13,849 bases of DNA from an uncultured Bacilli bacterium (GCA_944331725.1 CALVJE010000019.1:1-13849); one strand, 5' to 3'; counted from the first letter of the stretch, positions 1 through 7,929 are shown. Numbers and translations are program-made. The notes: generated from the letters alone by a model not told the origin.

Positions 1-1
1 A

Positions 2-40
2 AAATATAAAAAAGCATTGTTGCAAGATATGTTTATATAA
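2..40 (+). CDS. hsdS: C-terminal end of a type I restriction specificity subunit (HsdS), partial
   Basis: The first bases read in frame as KYKKALLQDMFI followed by TAA. This is the usual ending of HsdS proteins, where the last conserved helix finishes in a K-x-LLQ-x-MFI motif. The next HsdS piece in the window ends almost identically (LLQNMFI at 637-657), which supports the call. HsdS recognises the DNA target for the HsdR/HsdM complex of type I restriction-modification. Only 12 codons are visible, so nothing can be said of its recognition domains; the rest lies upstream of the window. Confidence 0.6.
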   Translation, partial: KYKKALLQDMFI

Positions 41-84
41 CTTTTCTAGTATCTTCTTTATTTAAAAAAGGACTTATTAATTAT

Positions 85-657
85 TTGTTTTCACAAAATA
101 CTACCATGAAAAAAACAGTTAAGGATTTAGGTACCATAATTACAGGTACAACGCCTTCAAAAAGAAATGATTCTTTTTGGAATAATGGTAATATCCCATG
201 GATAACTCCCAGCGACATTACATACGAAAGGGATATTTCATATAGTATGGTTAGGTTAACAAAAGAAGGCTTGTCAAATGGAAGGTATTTGCCTAAAGAT
301 TCTATTTTAGTAACATGTATTGCCAGTATAGGAAAAAATGCAGTTCTAAAAGTGGACGGTTCATGTAACCAACAAATAAATGCAATAATACCTAATGAAA
401 AATTTAATCATAACTATATATATTATTTAATGGAATATATGTCTAATTACATGAAATCAATTGCAGGTACATCGGCAACATCTATAATTAATAAAAATGA
501 TTTTGAAAAGTTAAATGTAAACGTTCATTCTATAACTGAACAAATAAAAATTGATAAAATATTATCTTCTATTGAGACAAAAGAAAAACTAGAAAACGAA
601 TATTTACACAATATAACTAAATTAAAAACTTATCTTCTTCAAAACATGTTTATTTGA
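85..657 (+). CDS. hsdS: HsdS-like single target-recognition-domain fragment (type I R-M specificity subunit)
   Basis: This 190-residue protein matches one half of an HsdS. The TRD opening is at about residues 13-45 (VKDLGTIITGTTP, then NIPWITPSDI). SIGKN (81-85) and CNQQINAIIP (94-103) are typical internal TRD motifs, and the C-terminal conserved helix (about 150-190) ends LLQNMFI. Normal HsdS proteins have two TRDs and about 380-450 residues, so this is half length. Upstream of the TTG at 85 the frame stays open back to position 10 and reads FKKGLINY just before the start. That resembles the central spacer joining the two halves of an intact HsdS, so the piece looks like a 3' half without its first half. 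The TTG at 85 has an AAAAGG about 13 bases upstream; ATG at 106 is an alternative. It lies directly behind another hsdS end on the same strand, as expected for a silent recombination cassette or duplication remnant. Single-TRD proteins can sometimes act as dimers, so activity is not excluded. Confidence 0.8.
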   Translation: MFSQNTTMKKTVKDLGTIITGTTPSKRNDSFWNNGNIPWITPSDITYERDISYSMVRLTKEGLSNGRYLPKDSILVTCIASIGKNAVLKVDGSCNQQINAIIPNEKFNHNYIYYLMEYMSNYMKSIAGTSATSIINKNDFEKLNVNVHSITEQIKIDKILSSIETKEKLENEYLHNITKLKTYLLQNMFI

Positions 658-955
658 CTTGCAATTCCCTTCAATCAGAGCTAACATACACTACAAGGAA
701 TCGATTTTTATCTTATATTTTTAAAAGATGACCCTCATCGCCCCTAATTTATAAAGTCGAAATGCCAAAATACATTTATATAGCTACATTATTTCTTTGC
801 AATATCTATCAAGTTATGGCAATGCGAATAACGAAATTAGTTATAATATACTGTATACTTTAATTTGTAAATTAATAAAGAAATATTCATCGATTTATAA
901 TAAAATATTTTTTATAAAATTAAATGTAACTACAGTAATAAATTAAGAAAAAAAT
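658..955. other. Gene-free stretch between the hsdS fragment and the ATPase operon
   Basis: About 300 bases with no supported gene. The only frame of note (ATG at 762, about 60 codons) has no ribosome binding site and a composition typical of random AT-rich sequence. The part at 658-760 is visibly richer in G and C than the surroundings (for example CCCTCATCGCCCC at 732-744), which hints at foreign or remnant sequence. There is a TATAAT at 842-847 without a good -35 partner, and a small inverted repeat TATAC-T-GTATA at 847-857. No RNA gene was recognised. Confidence 0.4.
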
Positions 956-985
956 AAAAAAATTACTTTGCAGAGTAATTTTTTT
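956..985 (+). terminator. Rho-independent terminator, probably bidirectional
   Basis: A perfect inverted repeat: the AAATTACT arm (ending 967), a six-base loop (968-973) and the AGTAATTT arm (from 974), extended by paired A and T runs to about 12 base pairs and ending in a T tract. The A tract on the left would serve the opposite strand equally well. The stem is weak in G and C, which is normal in this composition. Its T tract runs into the -35 box of the next promoter. It would end transcription from the hsdS side and insulate the downstream operon. Confidence 0.7.
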
Positions 986-1012
986 GACATTATCAGTAAA
1001 TAATAATATAAT
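984..1012 (+). promoter_or_regulatory. Consensus sigma-A promoter for the ATPase operon
   Basis: An exact TTGACA (984-989), a 17-base spacer and an exact TATAAT (1007-1012): the ideal housekeeping sigma-factor promoter. Transcription should start near 1019, giving a leader of only about 20 bases that is essentially the ribosome binding site (AAAGGAGA, 1022-1029) before the ATG at 1038. No operator-like repeat is seen within it, so constitutive expression is likely. Confidence 0.85.
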
Positions 1013-1037
1013 ATAGATAGGAAAGGAGATTTTATCT

Positions 1038-2234
1038 ATGATAATTAGGGAAAGATATTTAAAACAAATAAGACCATTTTATAATCAAGACTTAATTAAA
1101 GTTTTAATTGGAATTAGACGTTCTGGGAAATCAGTTATTTTAACACAAATTATTGAAGAGTTAAAAAAGAATGAAACAGATGATGAACATATAATTTATA
1201 TGAATTTTGAAGACTTTGATTATGAAAAGTATACTGATCCTAAAAAATTAAACAATTATGTAAAGGAAAAGATAAAAGATGATAAGAAATATTATATTTT
1301 CTTCGATGAAATTCAAAATGTTAATTCTTGGGAAAAAGTAGTAAACTCTTTTAGAGCAACTAAAAATGCCTCAATATTTATAACTGGTTCTAATAGTGAT
1401 TTATTATCAAGTGATTTAGCTACACATATTGCAGGAAGATATGTAAGCTTTAAAATAACTCCATTTACATTTAGTGAAGTATGTGAGTTATTAAATATAA
1501 CTGATAAAAATGATTTAGATGAGACATTTAATGATTATATTAAATGGGGAGGAATGCCCCAAAGGTTTATGCAAAGTGATGATTCTTCTAAAAAGACATA
1601 CTTAAGTGATATATATGATTCAATTGTTATCAAAGATATAGTTAAAAGATTTAATATTAAAGATATTGATTTATTAAATAGAATAGTTACTTATATACTT
1701 ACAACACCATCTCAGACATTTTCCCCAGAAAGTTTAAAGAAATATTTTGAAAGTGAATCTAGAGGAGTATCTTTAGAAACCTTATATAATTATTTAGATT
1801 ATATTGTTAGAGCAAATCTTATTGCTAAAGCTGAAAGATATGATATACGTGGTAAAAGAATTCTTACAGGAAAATATAAATATTATCTAACAGATTTAGG
1901 ATTTACTAACATATTAAGTGATGGAAAAAAAGAACAACTGGGTGCTTATCTAGAAAATATTGTTTATAATGAACTCATTGCTAGAGGTTATAATGTAAAT
2001 ATTGGTAATTTAGAAAATGGAGAAATTGATTTTATAGCAACTAGATTTGAAGAAAAAATATATATTCAAGTTGCATATATCTTATCAGATGAATCTGTTA
2101 TTAAAAGAGAATTTGATGCTTATAAAAAAATTGAAGATAATTATCCTAAATATGTTATTTCAATGGATAAGTTTGACTTTTCACAAAATGGTATTATCCA
2201 TAAAAATATAATAGATTGGTTATTGGATGAATAA
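1038..2234 (+). CDS. AAA ATPase with C-terminal DUF4143 domain
   Basis: A 398-residue protein of the AAA_14/DUF4143 family, complete by length. The N-terminal ATPase shows Walker A GIRRSGKS (25-32), Walker B IFFDE (87-91), a sensor-like ITGSNS (115-120) and the family AGRYV segment (132-136). A winged-helix-like middle (about 215-290) leads to DUF4143, whose core resembles a PD-(D/E)xK nuclease: E306, then EID (329-331), then IYIQV (342-346). The usual catalytic lysine is replaced by Gln344, so cleavage is doubtful. The family is common in Bacteria and Archaea, often in accessory regions; its function is not settled and DNA or nucleic-acid transactions are assumed. The start is fixed by AAAGGAG nine bases upstream and a perfect promoter. 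The next gene follows after 11 bases and should be cotranscribed. Confidence 0.9.
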   Translation: MIIRERYLKQIRPFYNQDLIKVLIGIRRSGKSVILTQIIEELKKNETDDEHIIYMNFEDFDYEKYTDPKKLNNYVKEKIKDDKKYYIFFDEIQNVNSWEKVVNSFRATKNASIFITGSNSDLLSSDLATHIAGRYVSFKITPFTFSEVCELLNITDKNDLDETFNDYIKWGGMPQRFMQSDDSSKKTYLSDIYDSIVIKDIVKRFNIKDIDLLNRIVTYILTTPSQTFSPESLKKYFESESRGVSLETLYNYLDYIVRANLIAKAERYDIRGKRILTGKYKYYLTDLGFTNILSDGKKEQLGAYLENIVYNELIARGYNVNIGNLENGEIDFIATRFEEKIYIQVAYILSDESVIKREFDAYKKIEDNYPKYVISMDKFDFSQNGIIHKNIIDWLLDE

Positions 2235-2245
2235 AGGAGAAAGTT

Positions 2246-2849
2246 ATGGAAGAAGATTTTTTAGAAATAAAAGTAAGTGTTGGATACCCAGAGATAGCTC
2301 TTTATGAGTATCCATCAAAAATAGATTTTAGTAATTCATCAGAGTTATTATCTTATTGCCCAGTTACAATAGAATTAGTTGAAACAAATGAAAGTGAGTC
2401 TAAACAGAAAACTATAGCAATATTTTTATGATATAGAATATATGTATAATTATGGTCAAAGTATATTTGATGCTTTCGATATGGTTAGTGGGGATACTTG
2501 TGAGTTATATAATGTTTTATTTGATAGAAATGGTTATATTAAAGATGAATATGAAAGTTTCTGTGATAATGTTTTTTACATAGATAGGTTATATGTTGAA
2601 AAGGATTACAGAAATAAGGGATATGCAAAACTTATGCTTAACCAAATAGGAGAGATAATTAAATATGTGGCCAAACTAAATGTTGGTATTATCACTGTAT
2701 GTGCTCAGCCATTTGAAAGAAATGGTGATAAAGATGAGATGATTGATGATGATAAATTGAAAAGAAAATTAATAGAATTATATAAAAATACAGGTTTTCA
2801 GGAGACTGATAATACTTATGACTACTTAGTAAAAGTATTTGAAGGATAA
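2246..2849 (+). pseudogene. GNAT-family N-acetyltransferase interrupted by a +1 frameshift
   Basis: Two adjacent frames make one protein. The first, ATG 2246 to TGA 2429-2431, gives 61 residues; the second stays open from before 2421 to 2849. Skipping one T in the T5 run at 2423-2427 joins them as KTIAIF-YDIEYMYNYG and yields a 200-residue protein of normal GNAT length. In joined numbering the acetyl-CoA binding motif A is YRNKGYA (121-127), preceded by the IDRLYVE strand. GNAT enzymes move an acetyl group from acetyl-CoA to an amine; the substrate here is unknown. The start has an excellent AAAGGAGA, 11 bases after the ATPase stop. Reading TGA as tryptophan does not help, because a TAA follows six codons later. 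The shift may be a true mutation, slippage-based variation or a sequencing error in the T run. The second part could alone begin at ATG 2442, but without a ribosome site and without the first strands of the fold. Confidence 0.8.
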
Positions 2850-2879
2850 TAAAAAATTCTAAGGAAGATGTGATTAATA

Positions 2880-4531
2880 ATGAAGATAGACTTTAAAAAG
2901 GATTTTAATGATTATGGAATATTATCAAGAGGATTTGAGTATTATACTGAAAAAAGAGTAAAATATGTATTCTTTAAAGGTAACATTACAACTGCAAAAG
3001 TTTTAGGAAATGATGCTTACGATGTTTCTGTTGAAATAGATAATGGATTATTTATAGATGGAGATTGCACTTCCCTTATGCAAGTAATGGTTCTTACTGT
3101 AAACATATGGCAGCATTATTATATTATTTAGAAAATGAGAATGTAGTCGGAAATAATAATTATATTACTATAGAAGAACGAATTAGAAATTGCCTTAAGA
3201 CTATTAATAAGATAGGATTAGACGATTTCTTAGTAGAATTATTGGCTGAAGATAGAAGTGTTTATGATAAGTTTAGATTAAGGTTTAATAAATCATTTCC
3301 TATATTAACGCTTAACGAATATAAAAAGAAAATATATGATGCTATTGCAAAAAGTGCAGGCCGTGATGGCTTTATAGATTATCTTGAATCATGGGATTAT
3401 ACTAAAAATATGTATAAGATAACTAGTGAAGTAAATACTTTAGTTGATAATGGAGAATATGACCTAGCATTTGAAGTTGCTAAAACTATCTTAGAAACCA
3501 TTCCTGAAATTGATATTGATGATTCTAATGGATCTACAGGTGAAGTAGTAGATTCATGTATAGAAATAATTGAAAGAATATTAGAATCTATATTATATGA
3601 TGAAAATATCTTAGCTAAGAAAATTTTAGATTATATTTTAAATGAGATAATGACAGATTATCTTTCTAATTATGGTATTAATTTGTATCCGTTATTAGAT
3701 TTATACGTTGAAAGAAATATATATCTTGATGAAATAAAACAAGCTCTATTAGAGGCTTTAGAATCTGGTCAGAATAAAGAATATTTTTGGAAAGATAAAT
3801 ATTATGTAGATATCTTGATAGATGTTTATAATAAAGAAGATGCTAAAGAAAAAATAATTAATCTATTAAAAAAATATTCTGCTAATAAAGATATCTGTTT
3901 AAAACTAGTAGATGAATACTTAAAGGCAGATAATGTTAATGATGCTATTACTTTATTAAAGACTAGATTAAAAGAAACTAATGATAGAGATTATACCTAT
4001 AAACTATCTGATATATATCAAAAAGAAAATATGATGGAAGAATATAAAGATATTTTATATCAGTTACTATTTGAGTATGATAAATATGATATAGATATTT
4101 ATAAGAAGATAAAACATTTATATTCAAACAAAGATTGGTTAATAGAAAGAGAAAATATTATAAATAGAATTGCTAAAGAAGAAAGGTTTCATTATTATGA
4201 CTATAAACTATTAAAGATTTACATAGAAGAGAAAATGTATGATGACATCTATAATATGGTAAAAGATAAAGATATGGATACGATTATGAGATATGAAGAT
4301 TATCTTTTACCTAAATATAATAAAGAACTAATAAGTATTTATGTAAAATGTTGTAAGTTTTTCGCTAGTAAAGCCTATAATAGAAATATGTATAGTAAAT
4401 TAGCAAGAGATATGCTTCATATAAAGAAAATGAAAAATAGTGAGAATGAATATACTAAATTGCTTGAAGAGATTAGAGAAAAATATCGTAATAGGCCTGC
4501 TATGCAAGATGAATTATTACAAGTATTATAG
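2880..4531 (+). pseudogene. SWIM zinc-finger protein with helical-repeat C-terminus, frameshifted inside the zinc motif
   Basis: The frame from ATG 2880 ends at 3131, while a frame running to the TAA at 4529-4531 takes over near 3072. Adding one base between 3072 and 3073 restores a continuous protein of about 550 residues. An added G would make TGC, giving C63-T-C65-x8-C74-K-H76, the CxC...CxH zinc-binding pattern of SWIM domains. The deletion thus removes exactly the second cysteine. Upstream residues (about 12-62) show the usual SWIM lead: GYxYxxxxRV-like, then VEIDNG. The rest is about 470 residues of charged helices resembling TPR-like solenoid repeats. SWIM domains are thought to bind DNA or protein partners; this protein's role is unknown. 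The ribosome site AAGGA (2861-2865) is rather far, about 14 bases, from the start. The apparent TTG start at 3065 of the long part is an artefact of the shift. Confidence 0.8.
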
Positions 4532-4658
4532 CAATAATAATTACTTTGAGAAGTCTATACTAATAGATTTCTTTTTTTGTTACATTTGGAAAATACAAAA
4601 AAATAACTATACATTAACTAGAAAATATGATAGAATAATAGCCATAAAGGAGAAGCAT

Positions 4659-4953
4659 ATGGATAATTTTGAAGTACTGCAGAAAGCTATTATCTAGATT
4701 AAATATTTATCTTTGCAATTTTTTTATCTTAAATCATTTTGGTTATGATGGAACAAGTTATCTAAATACTAAATTTAGTGTTAACATTAGTGATAATAGA
4801 TTATATAAATTAGAGCTTATAAAGTCAAAAGAGTTATAGAAAGTGAGGAGACTACTACTAGAAAATAAAAAGTGTGGTTATTAAGAAAATAACTTGCTAT
4901 GTATAGAAGAATTTATTAGAATAAAATTAGGAGAAGAAAAACTTAAAAGTTAA
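4659..4953 (+). pseudogene. Decayed remnant of an unidentified gene
   Basis: The stretch between the SWIM and SEC-C genes (4532-5033) holds no intact gene, but a dead one can be traced. A good ribosome site (AAAGG at 4646-4650) precedes ATG 4659, which reads MDNFEVLQKAII and stops at 4695. One frame over, from about 4687, the sequence reads protein-like (including HFGYDGTSYLN and NRLYKLELIK) to TAG 4837. It continues in the same frame through TAA 4882 to TAA 4951 (CIEEFIRIKLGEEKLKS). One shift plus two internal stops fit an old loss of a protein of about 100 residues. I do not recognise the family. A weak promoter may lie upstream (TATACA 4608, TAGAAT 4631, 17-base spacing). Non-coding AT-rich sequence is the alternative. 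Confidence 0.45.
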
Positions 4954-5033
4954 TTAAACTGGATATAGAAGAAGATAATAGTAATAATTATTATTAAAAT
5001 GATAAAATATTTGTTGAAGTAAAGGAGAAAAAT

Positions 5034-7025
5034 ATGAATAATGAAAAAGAACTAGAAAATACTGTAATTGATAAAATTACAGAGGTAATGGATACTTATA
5101 ACGTAGAGTATTTGCTTTTAAGAAGTAATGTAACTGGAGATTTAAAAGATTACTTAAAAGCTTTAGATGATGAACAATTAGATATAGTAGCAAGATGTTA
5201 TTATACTGAAGAGGAAATTAAAGAAAAAGATTTTCCTAAGCTAAGAGAATTATTAGATAATAAAATAAAAGAAAAGTTTATGGAAATTATACTACCTATG
5301 CCATATTCTCAATATAAAAATATTGAAGCTTTAGCAAGAGATAAAAAAATAGAGAGAATAGCTAATATATTTATATATGCTGGTATAGTTTATGGATGTG
5401 TAAATGAAGCTGATGAAGTTATTTATGCACTACCAAATGATATTAAAAAATTATATTTAAAAAATATAACTAAAGAAGATAAAGTAGCTGCTCTAAAAGG
5501 AGAACTATATAGTAAATTATTTTCTATGTTATTTAGTATGGGACTCGTAGGAGAAGATTTTGTACTTAGGGACTATGGTGATTTTGATAATTTAGTCACA
5601 AAAGAAGAATTGTTAGATGAATGGAAAGAAATGATAGACATAAAAGTGATAAATAATCGAAGATATTTTTGGCTAAATTCTTTTCCATATAATGATGAGT
5701 ATGCAAATAATATAGAAAATAGAAAGTATATTAAGAGAAATGATAGAGATTATGGTACTTATATGTTTAGTATTATGAAATTTATTGATAGTCTTTCTAA
5801 AATTATAAAAAAAACATATAAAGAGACATTATCTATTACTATATCTAAAATATTGTCTCGTCAAAGAGGTTTTATAGAAATTGCCAATGACATTGAAGAT
5901 TCTTTTAAACTAAATAAGTCTAATAAAATTGAAATGAAAGATTTAATAGGTGATATTTATAGTGAGATAAGATTTTGGGATAATGGTGGTAATACTGTTG
6001 ATGAAGAAAAAATGGATATATTATTACTTAAATCTAAACCTAAAAAAAATACATTAATAGAATGCTTAAAGAATTTAACAAAAGATGGATTAGATGAATT
6101 ATGCTATACTTATTCTCTAGATAATAGTATTAGTCTTGATGAAATAATAGTAGAAAGTTTTAATGAAGAAGCATCTTATTATTTCTATAACTATAGTGAA
6201 TTAGAAGAATTAATTAGTCTTGATAATAGAATATATAATGGTAATGATAATATTACAAGTTTTATTATAAATGGTTATGCTTATATTTATAAAGAAAATG
6301 ATGATATTAAAGTATTAATTCCTAAAGAAATAAAAGAAATTTTAAGAAATCTTGATATAGATTCATTAGATATTGATGATGATAATGTTATTTATATGCC
6401 TAATGAAGAAGACTATGTTAGTGCTTATATGACATATAACGGTATTATATATAAAACTGAATTACAAAGATTGCTAAAAAAAAATCATGGTTTTGATGTT
6501 CCTATAGAAGAGTTAGATGAAATTATTAATGATTTAGAGATGGTTATAGGTGATGATTATTATTCTCTTTTTGAATCTGATAATTTATTAGAAGAACTTG
6601 TTTTGCCTAATAAATCTAGGTTTAAAAAATATAAGATTGTTGATATAAACGATTTTACTGGCTTAGATGCACTAGAATCTTTGGATATTGATATTAGAAA
6701 ATATTTAAATAGTATAAATATAAAAAATAGCAAAATTAATGAGATAGAGGCAAATATTTCAATATTAATTAATACTAATATTTATAGTGAAGAAGGGTTA
6801 AAGTCATTACTTGAAGATATGAATATTAATTTAACTAAAAATAATTTTAAGGAATTAACATCAATAATTAATAAATATAAGAATGATGTACCAATATGGG
6901 CTTTTAATGGTTATACTAAAAAAGAAATTAATTCTATGCCTAAAGAGAAAAAAGTAGGTAGAAATGATTCTTGTCCTTGCGGAAGTGGAAAAAAATATAA
7001 AAAATGTTGCGGTAGAAATAAGTGA
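5034..7025 (+). CDS. Large protein with C-terminal SEC-C metal-binding motif
   Basis: A 663-residue, highly charged, mostly helical-looking protein without signal peptide or membrane segments. Only the last 23 residues are recognisable: [19 protein letters not shown], the SEC-C zinc motif with C647-x-C649-x8-C658-C659. SEC-C was named from SecA, where it binds zinc and SecB/ribosomes, and it occurs as a tail on many proteins of unknown role. The first 640 residues match no family I can name. The segment around 473-510 ([14 protein letters not shown] and following) looks like a small winged-helix-like unit. The start is well fixed: AAAGGAG (5021-5027) ends six bases before ATG. UPF0158 and pRiA4b ORF-3-like genes follow on the same strand, an arrangement suggesting cotranscription and a shared accessory function. 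The TGA stop supports the standard code. Confidence 0.85.
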   Translation: MNNEKELENTVIDKITEVMDTYNVEYLLLRSNVTGDLKDYLKALDDEQLDIVARCYYTEEEIKEKDFPKLRELLDNKIKEKFMEIILPMPYSQYKNIEALARDKKIERIANIFIYAGIVYGCVNEADEVIYALPNDIKKLYLKNITKEDKVAALKGELYSKLFSMLFSMGLVGEDFVLRDYGDFDNLVTKEELLDEWKEMIDIKVINNRRYFWLNSFPYNDEYANNIENRKYIKRNDRDYGTYMFSIMKFIDSLSKIIKKTYKETLSITISKILSRQRGFIEIANDIEDSFKLNKSNKIEMKDLIGDIYSEIRFWDNGGNTVDEEKMDILLLKSKPKKNTLIECLKNLTKDGLDELCYTYSLDNSISLDEIIVESFNEEASYYFYNYSELEELISLDNRIYNGNDNITSFIINGYAYIYKENDDIKVLIPKEIKEILRNLDIDSLDIDDDNVIYMPNEEDYVSAYMTYNGIIYKTELQRLLKKNHGFDVPIEELDEIINDLEMVIGDDYYSLFESDNLLEELVLPNKSRFKKYKIVDINDFTGLDALESLDIDIRKYLNSINIKNSKINEIEANISILINTNIYSEEGLKSLLEDMNINLTKNNFKELTSIINKYKNDVPIWAFNGYTKKEINSMPKEKKVGRNDSCPCGSGKKYKKCCGRNK

Positions 7026-7064
7026 TTTTAACTTACAAAAACTATTATACGAGGAGTGTGAACT

Positions 7065-7475
7065 ATGGTAAAACTTTCAGTAATAAAAGATGCTTTAGAA
7101 GATGTTGATATAAATAGTACTTGTTATTTTAATAAAGAAACTAATGAGATATTATGGCAGTGGGGGTTTAATGAAGAGTATTCTACATATAAAGAAGATG
7201 ATGAATTTAATGACAATATAATTTGTATGTTTGATTACTTTTCTAAAAATGATTATGATATAATGCAAGATTTTATTGATACTATTGAAGATAATAATTT
7301 AAGAGAAAAGTTATATGATGCTACAAGAGGTAGGGGAGCATTTAGTAGATTTAGGTATATTGTTGAATCTAGTGATTTACTTGAAGAATGGTATAAATAT
7401 AAAGATGAAAAATATAAAGTCATTGCTAAAGAATGGTGCATTGATAATAATATAGAATATGAAGAGGATTGTTAA
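7065..7475 (+). CDS. UPF0158 family protein
   Basis: A 136-residue protein of the UPF0158 family, normal length. It has the family signature RGRGAFSRF (88-96) preceded by DIMQDFIDTI (65-74) and an acidic middle, followed by the conserved tail EEWYKYKDE (107-115) and AKEWC (121-125). The N-terminal part (VKLSVIKDALE, then YFNKETNEI) is also typical. The function is unknown; a small cytoplasmic protein is expected. GAGGAG (7051-7056) lies eight bases before ATG, and only 39 bases separate it from the SEC-C gene, so the two are probably cotranscribed. A frame of about 60 codons on the opposite strand inside it is a shadow. Confidence 0.88.
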   Translation: MVKLSVIKDALEDVDINSTCYFNKETNEILWQWGFNEEYSTYKEDDEFNDNIICMFDYFSKNDYDIMQDFIDTIEDNNLREKLYDATRGRGAFSRFRYIVESSDLLEEWYKYKDEKYKVIAKEWCIDNNIEYEEDC

Positions 7476-7545
7476 TAGGCGAAAATATGAAATATAATAA
7501 AGAAAGATAAAACAGATTTACTTTCTTCTTTAAAAGCATTAAATT

Positions 7546-7878
7546 ATGATGGAAAAAGTATTAACTTTTAGAGTAGAAATAGAAGGGTTAGAAGATAAAA
7601 TATGGAGAAAAATAGAGATACCAGATAAAAGAACAGTTGCAGATTTAGCATATACAATACTAGCTTCTTTTGATTCACTAGCATATCATTTATATAATAT
7701 ACTTGATGAGTGCTATTCCAATGGTATATTTAATAAAGAGATAAGAGATGAGGTATTTCCTTTGGATGAATTTAACTATTATTATTTTAAATCTATTAAT
7801 TATTATGAAGATCCATATACTAGTATAGATCCAAAGAGAGAAAAAGATGCTTGTTTAGTTTATAAGAAAACTGTTTAG
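7546..7878 (+). CDS. Short plasmid pRiA4b ORF-3-like protein, probably truncated
   Basis: Residues 5-50 fit the pRiA4b ORF-3 (TnpR-like) domain opening: VLTFRVEIEGL, then the IWRKIEIP segment (19-26), VADLAYTIL (31-39) and AYHLYNI (46-52), corresponding to the W-R...L...H-L-Y pattern. The usual second half, with a YDFGD-like strand, is absent: the 110-residue product changes to an unrelated tail. Family members are usually 150 residues or more, so this looks shortened. There is no recognisable ribosome site before the double ATG (7546/7549), which also hints at damage at the 5' side. The family's function is unknown; it recurs on mobile elements and beside or fused to SEC-C domains, matching the SEC-C gene two genes upstream. 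The last codons form one arm of a terminator hairpin. Confidence 0.7.
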   Translation: MMEKVLTFRVEIEGLEDKIWRKIEIPDKRTVADLAYTILASFDSLAYHLYNILDECYSNGIFNKEIRDEVFPLDEFNYYYFKSINYYEDPYTSIDPKREKDACLVYKKTV

Positions 7879-7887
7879 CATCTTTTT
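7841..7887 (+). terminator. Rho-independent terminator overlapping the end of the pRiA4b-like gene
   Basis: AAAAAGATGC (7841-7850) pairs perfectly with GCATCTTTTT (7878-7887), ten base pairs ending in a T run. The 27-base interior contains a second small hairpin, AGTTT (7857-7861) with AAACT (7868-7872). The stop codon TAG (7876-7878) lies at the foot of the right arm, so the left arm is coding. It would close the operon that begins at 984. Confidence 0.6.
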
Positions 7888-7911
7888 AAATTTCATAAAA
7901 TTTTATATAAT
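7883..7911 (+). promoter_or_regulatory. Possible promoter for the cutA operon
   Basis: A perfect TATAAT (7906-7911) lies 17 bases behind a poor -35 (TTTTTA, 7883-7888), which overlaps the T run of the preceding terminator. The predicted start near 7918 leaves a leader of about 12 bases holding GAAGGTGA before ATG 7930. It repeats the compact terminator-promoter-ribosome-site layout seen at 956-1038. Confidence 0.4.
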
Positions 7912-7929
7912 ATATTTGAAGGTGATAAG

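Noticed and set aside
762..947. Open frame of about 60 codons between the hsdS fragment and the terminator
   Set aside because: No ribosome binding site, low-complexity AT-driven composition and no recognisable motif.
2423..2450. TGA read as tryptophan (alternative code) to explain the GNAT break
   Set aside because: Reading through TGA reaches TAA within six codons and misses the GNAT frame. TGA also ends the hsdS fragment and the SEC-C gene at natural C-termini.
3065..3131. Overlap of two SWIM frames as a programmed frameshift
   Set aside because: No obvious slippery heptamer followed by a structure is visible, and the break removes a conserved zinc cysteine, which fits a one-base deletion better.
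4440..4697. Open frame of 85 codons overlapping the end of the SWIM gene
   Set aside because: Its first part is an out-of-frame shadow of the SWIM coding end. Only its last 13 codons (from ATG 4659) have a ribosome site, and these belong to the decayed gene described there.
7253..7441. Reverse-strand frame of 62 codons inside the UPF0158 gene
   Set aside because: It lies wholly within a well-supported gene on the other strand, with no ribosome site and no family resemblance.
7476..7545. Short protein-like reading (TDLLSSLKALNYDGK) before the pRiA4b-like gene
   Set aside because: It is too short, has no start with a ribosome site, and its end is merely another frame of the next gene; chance similarity is likely.
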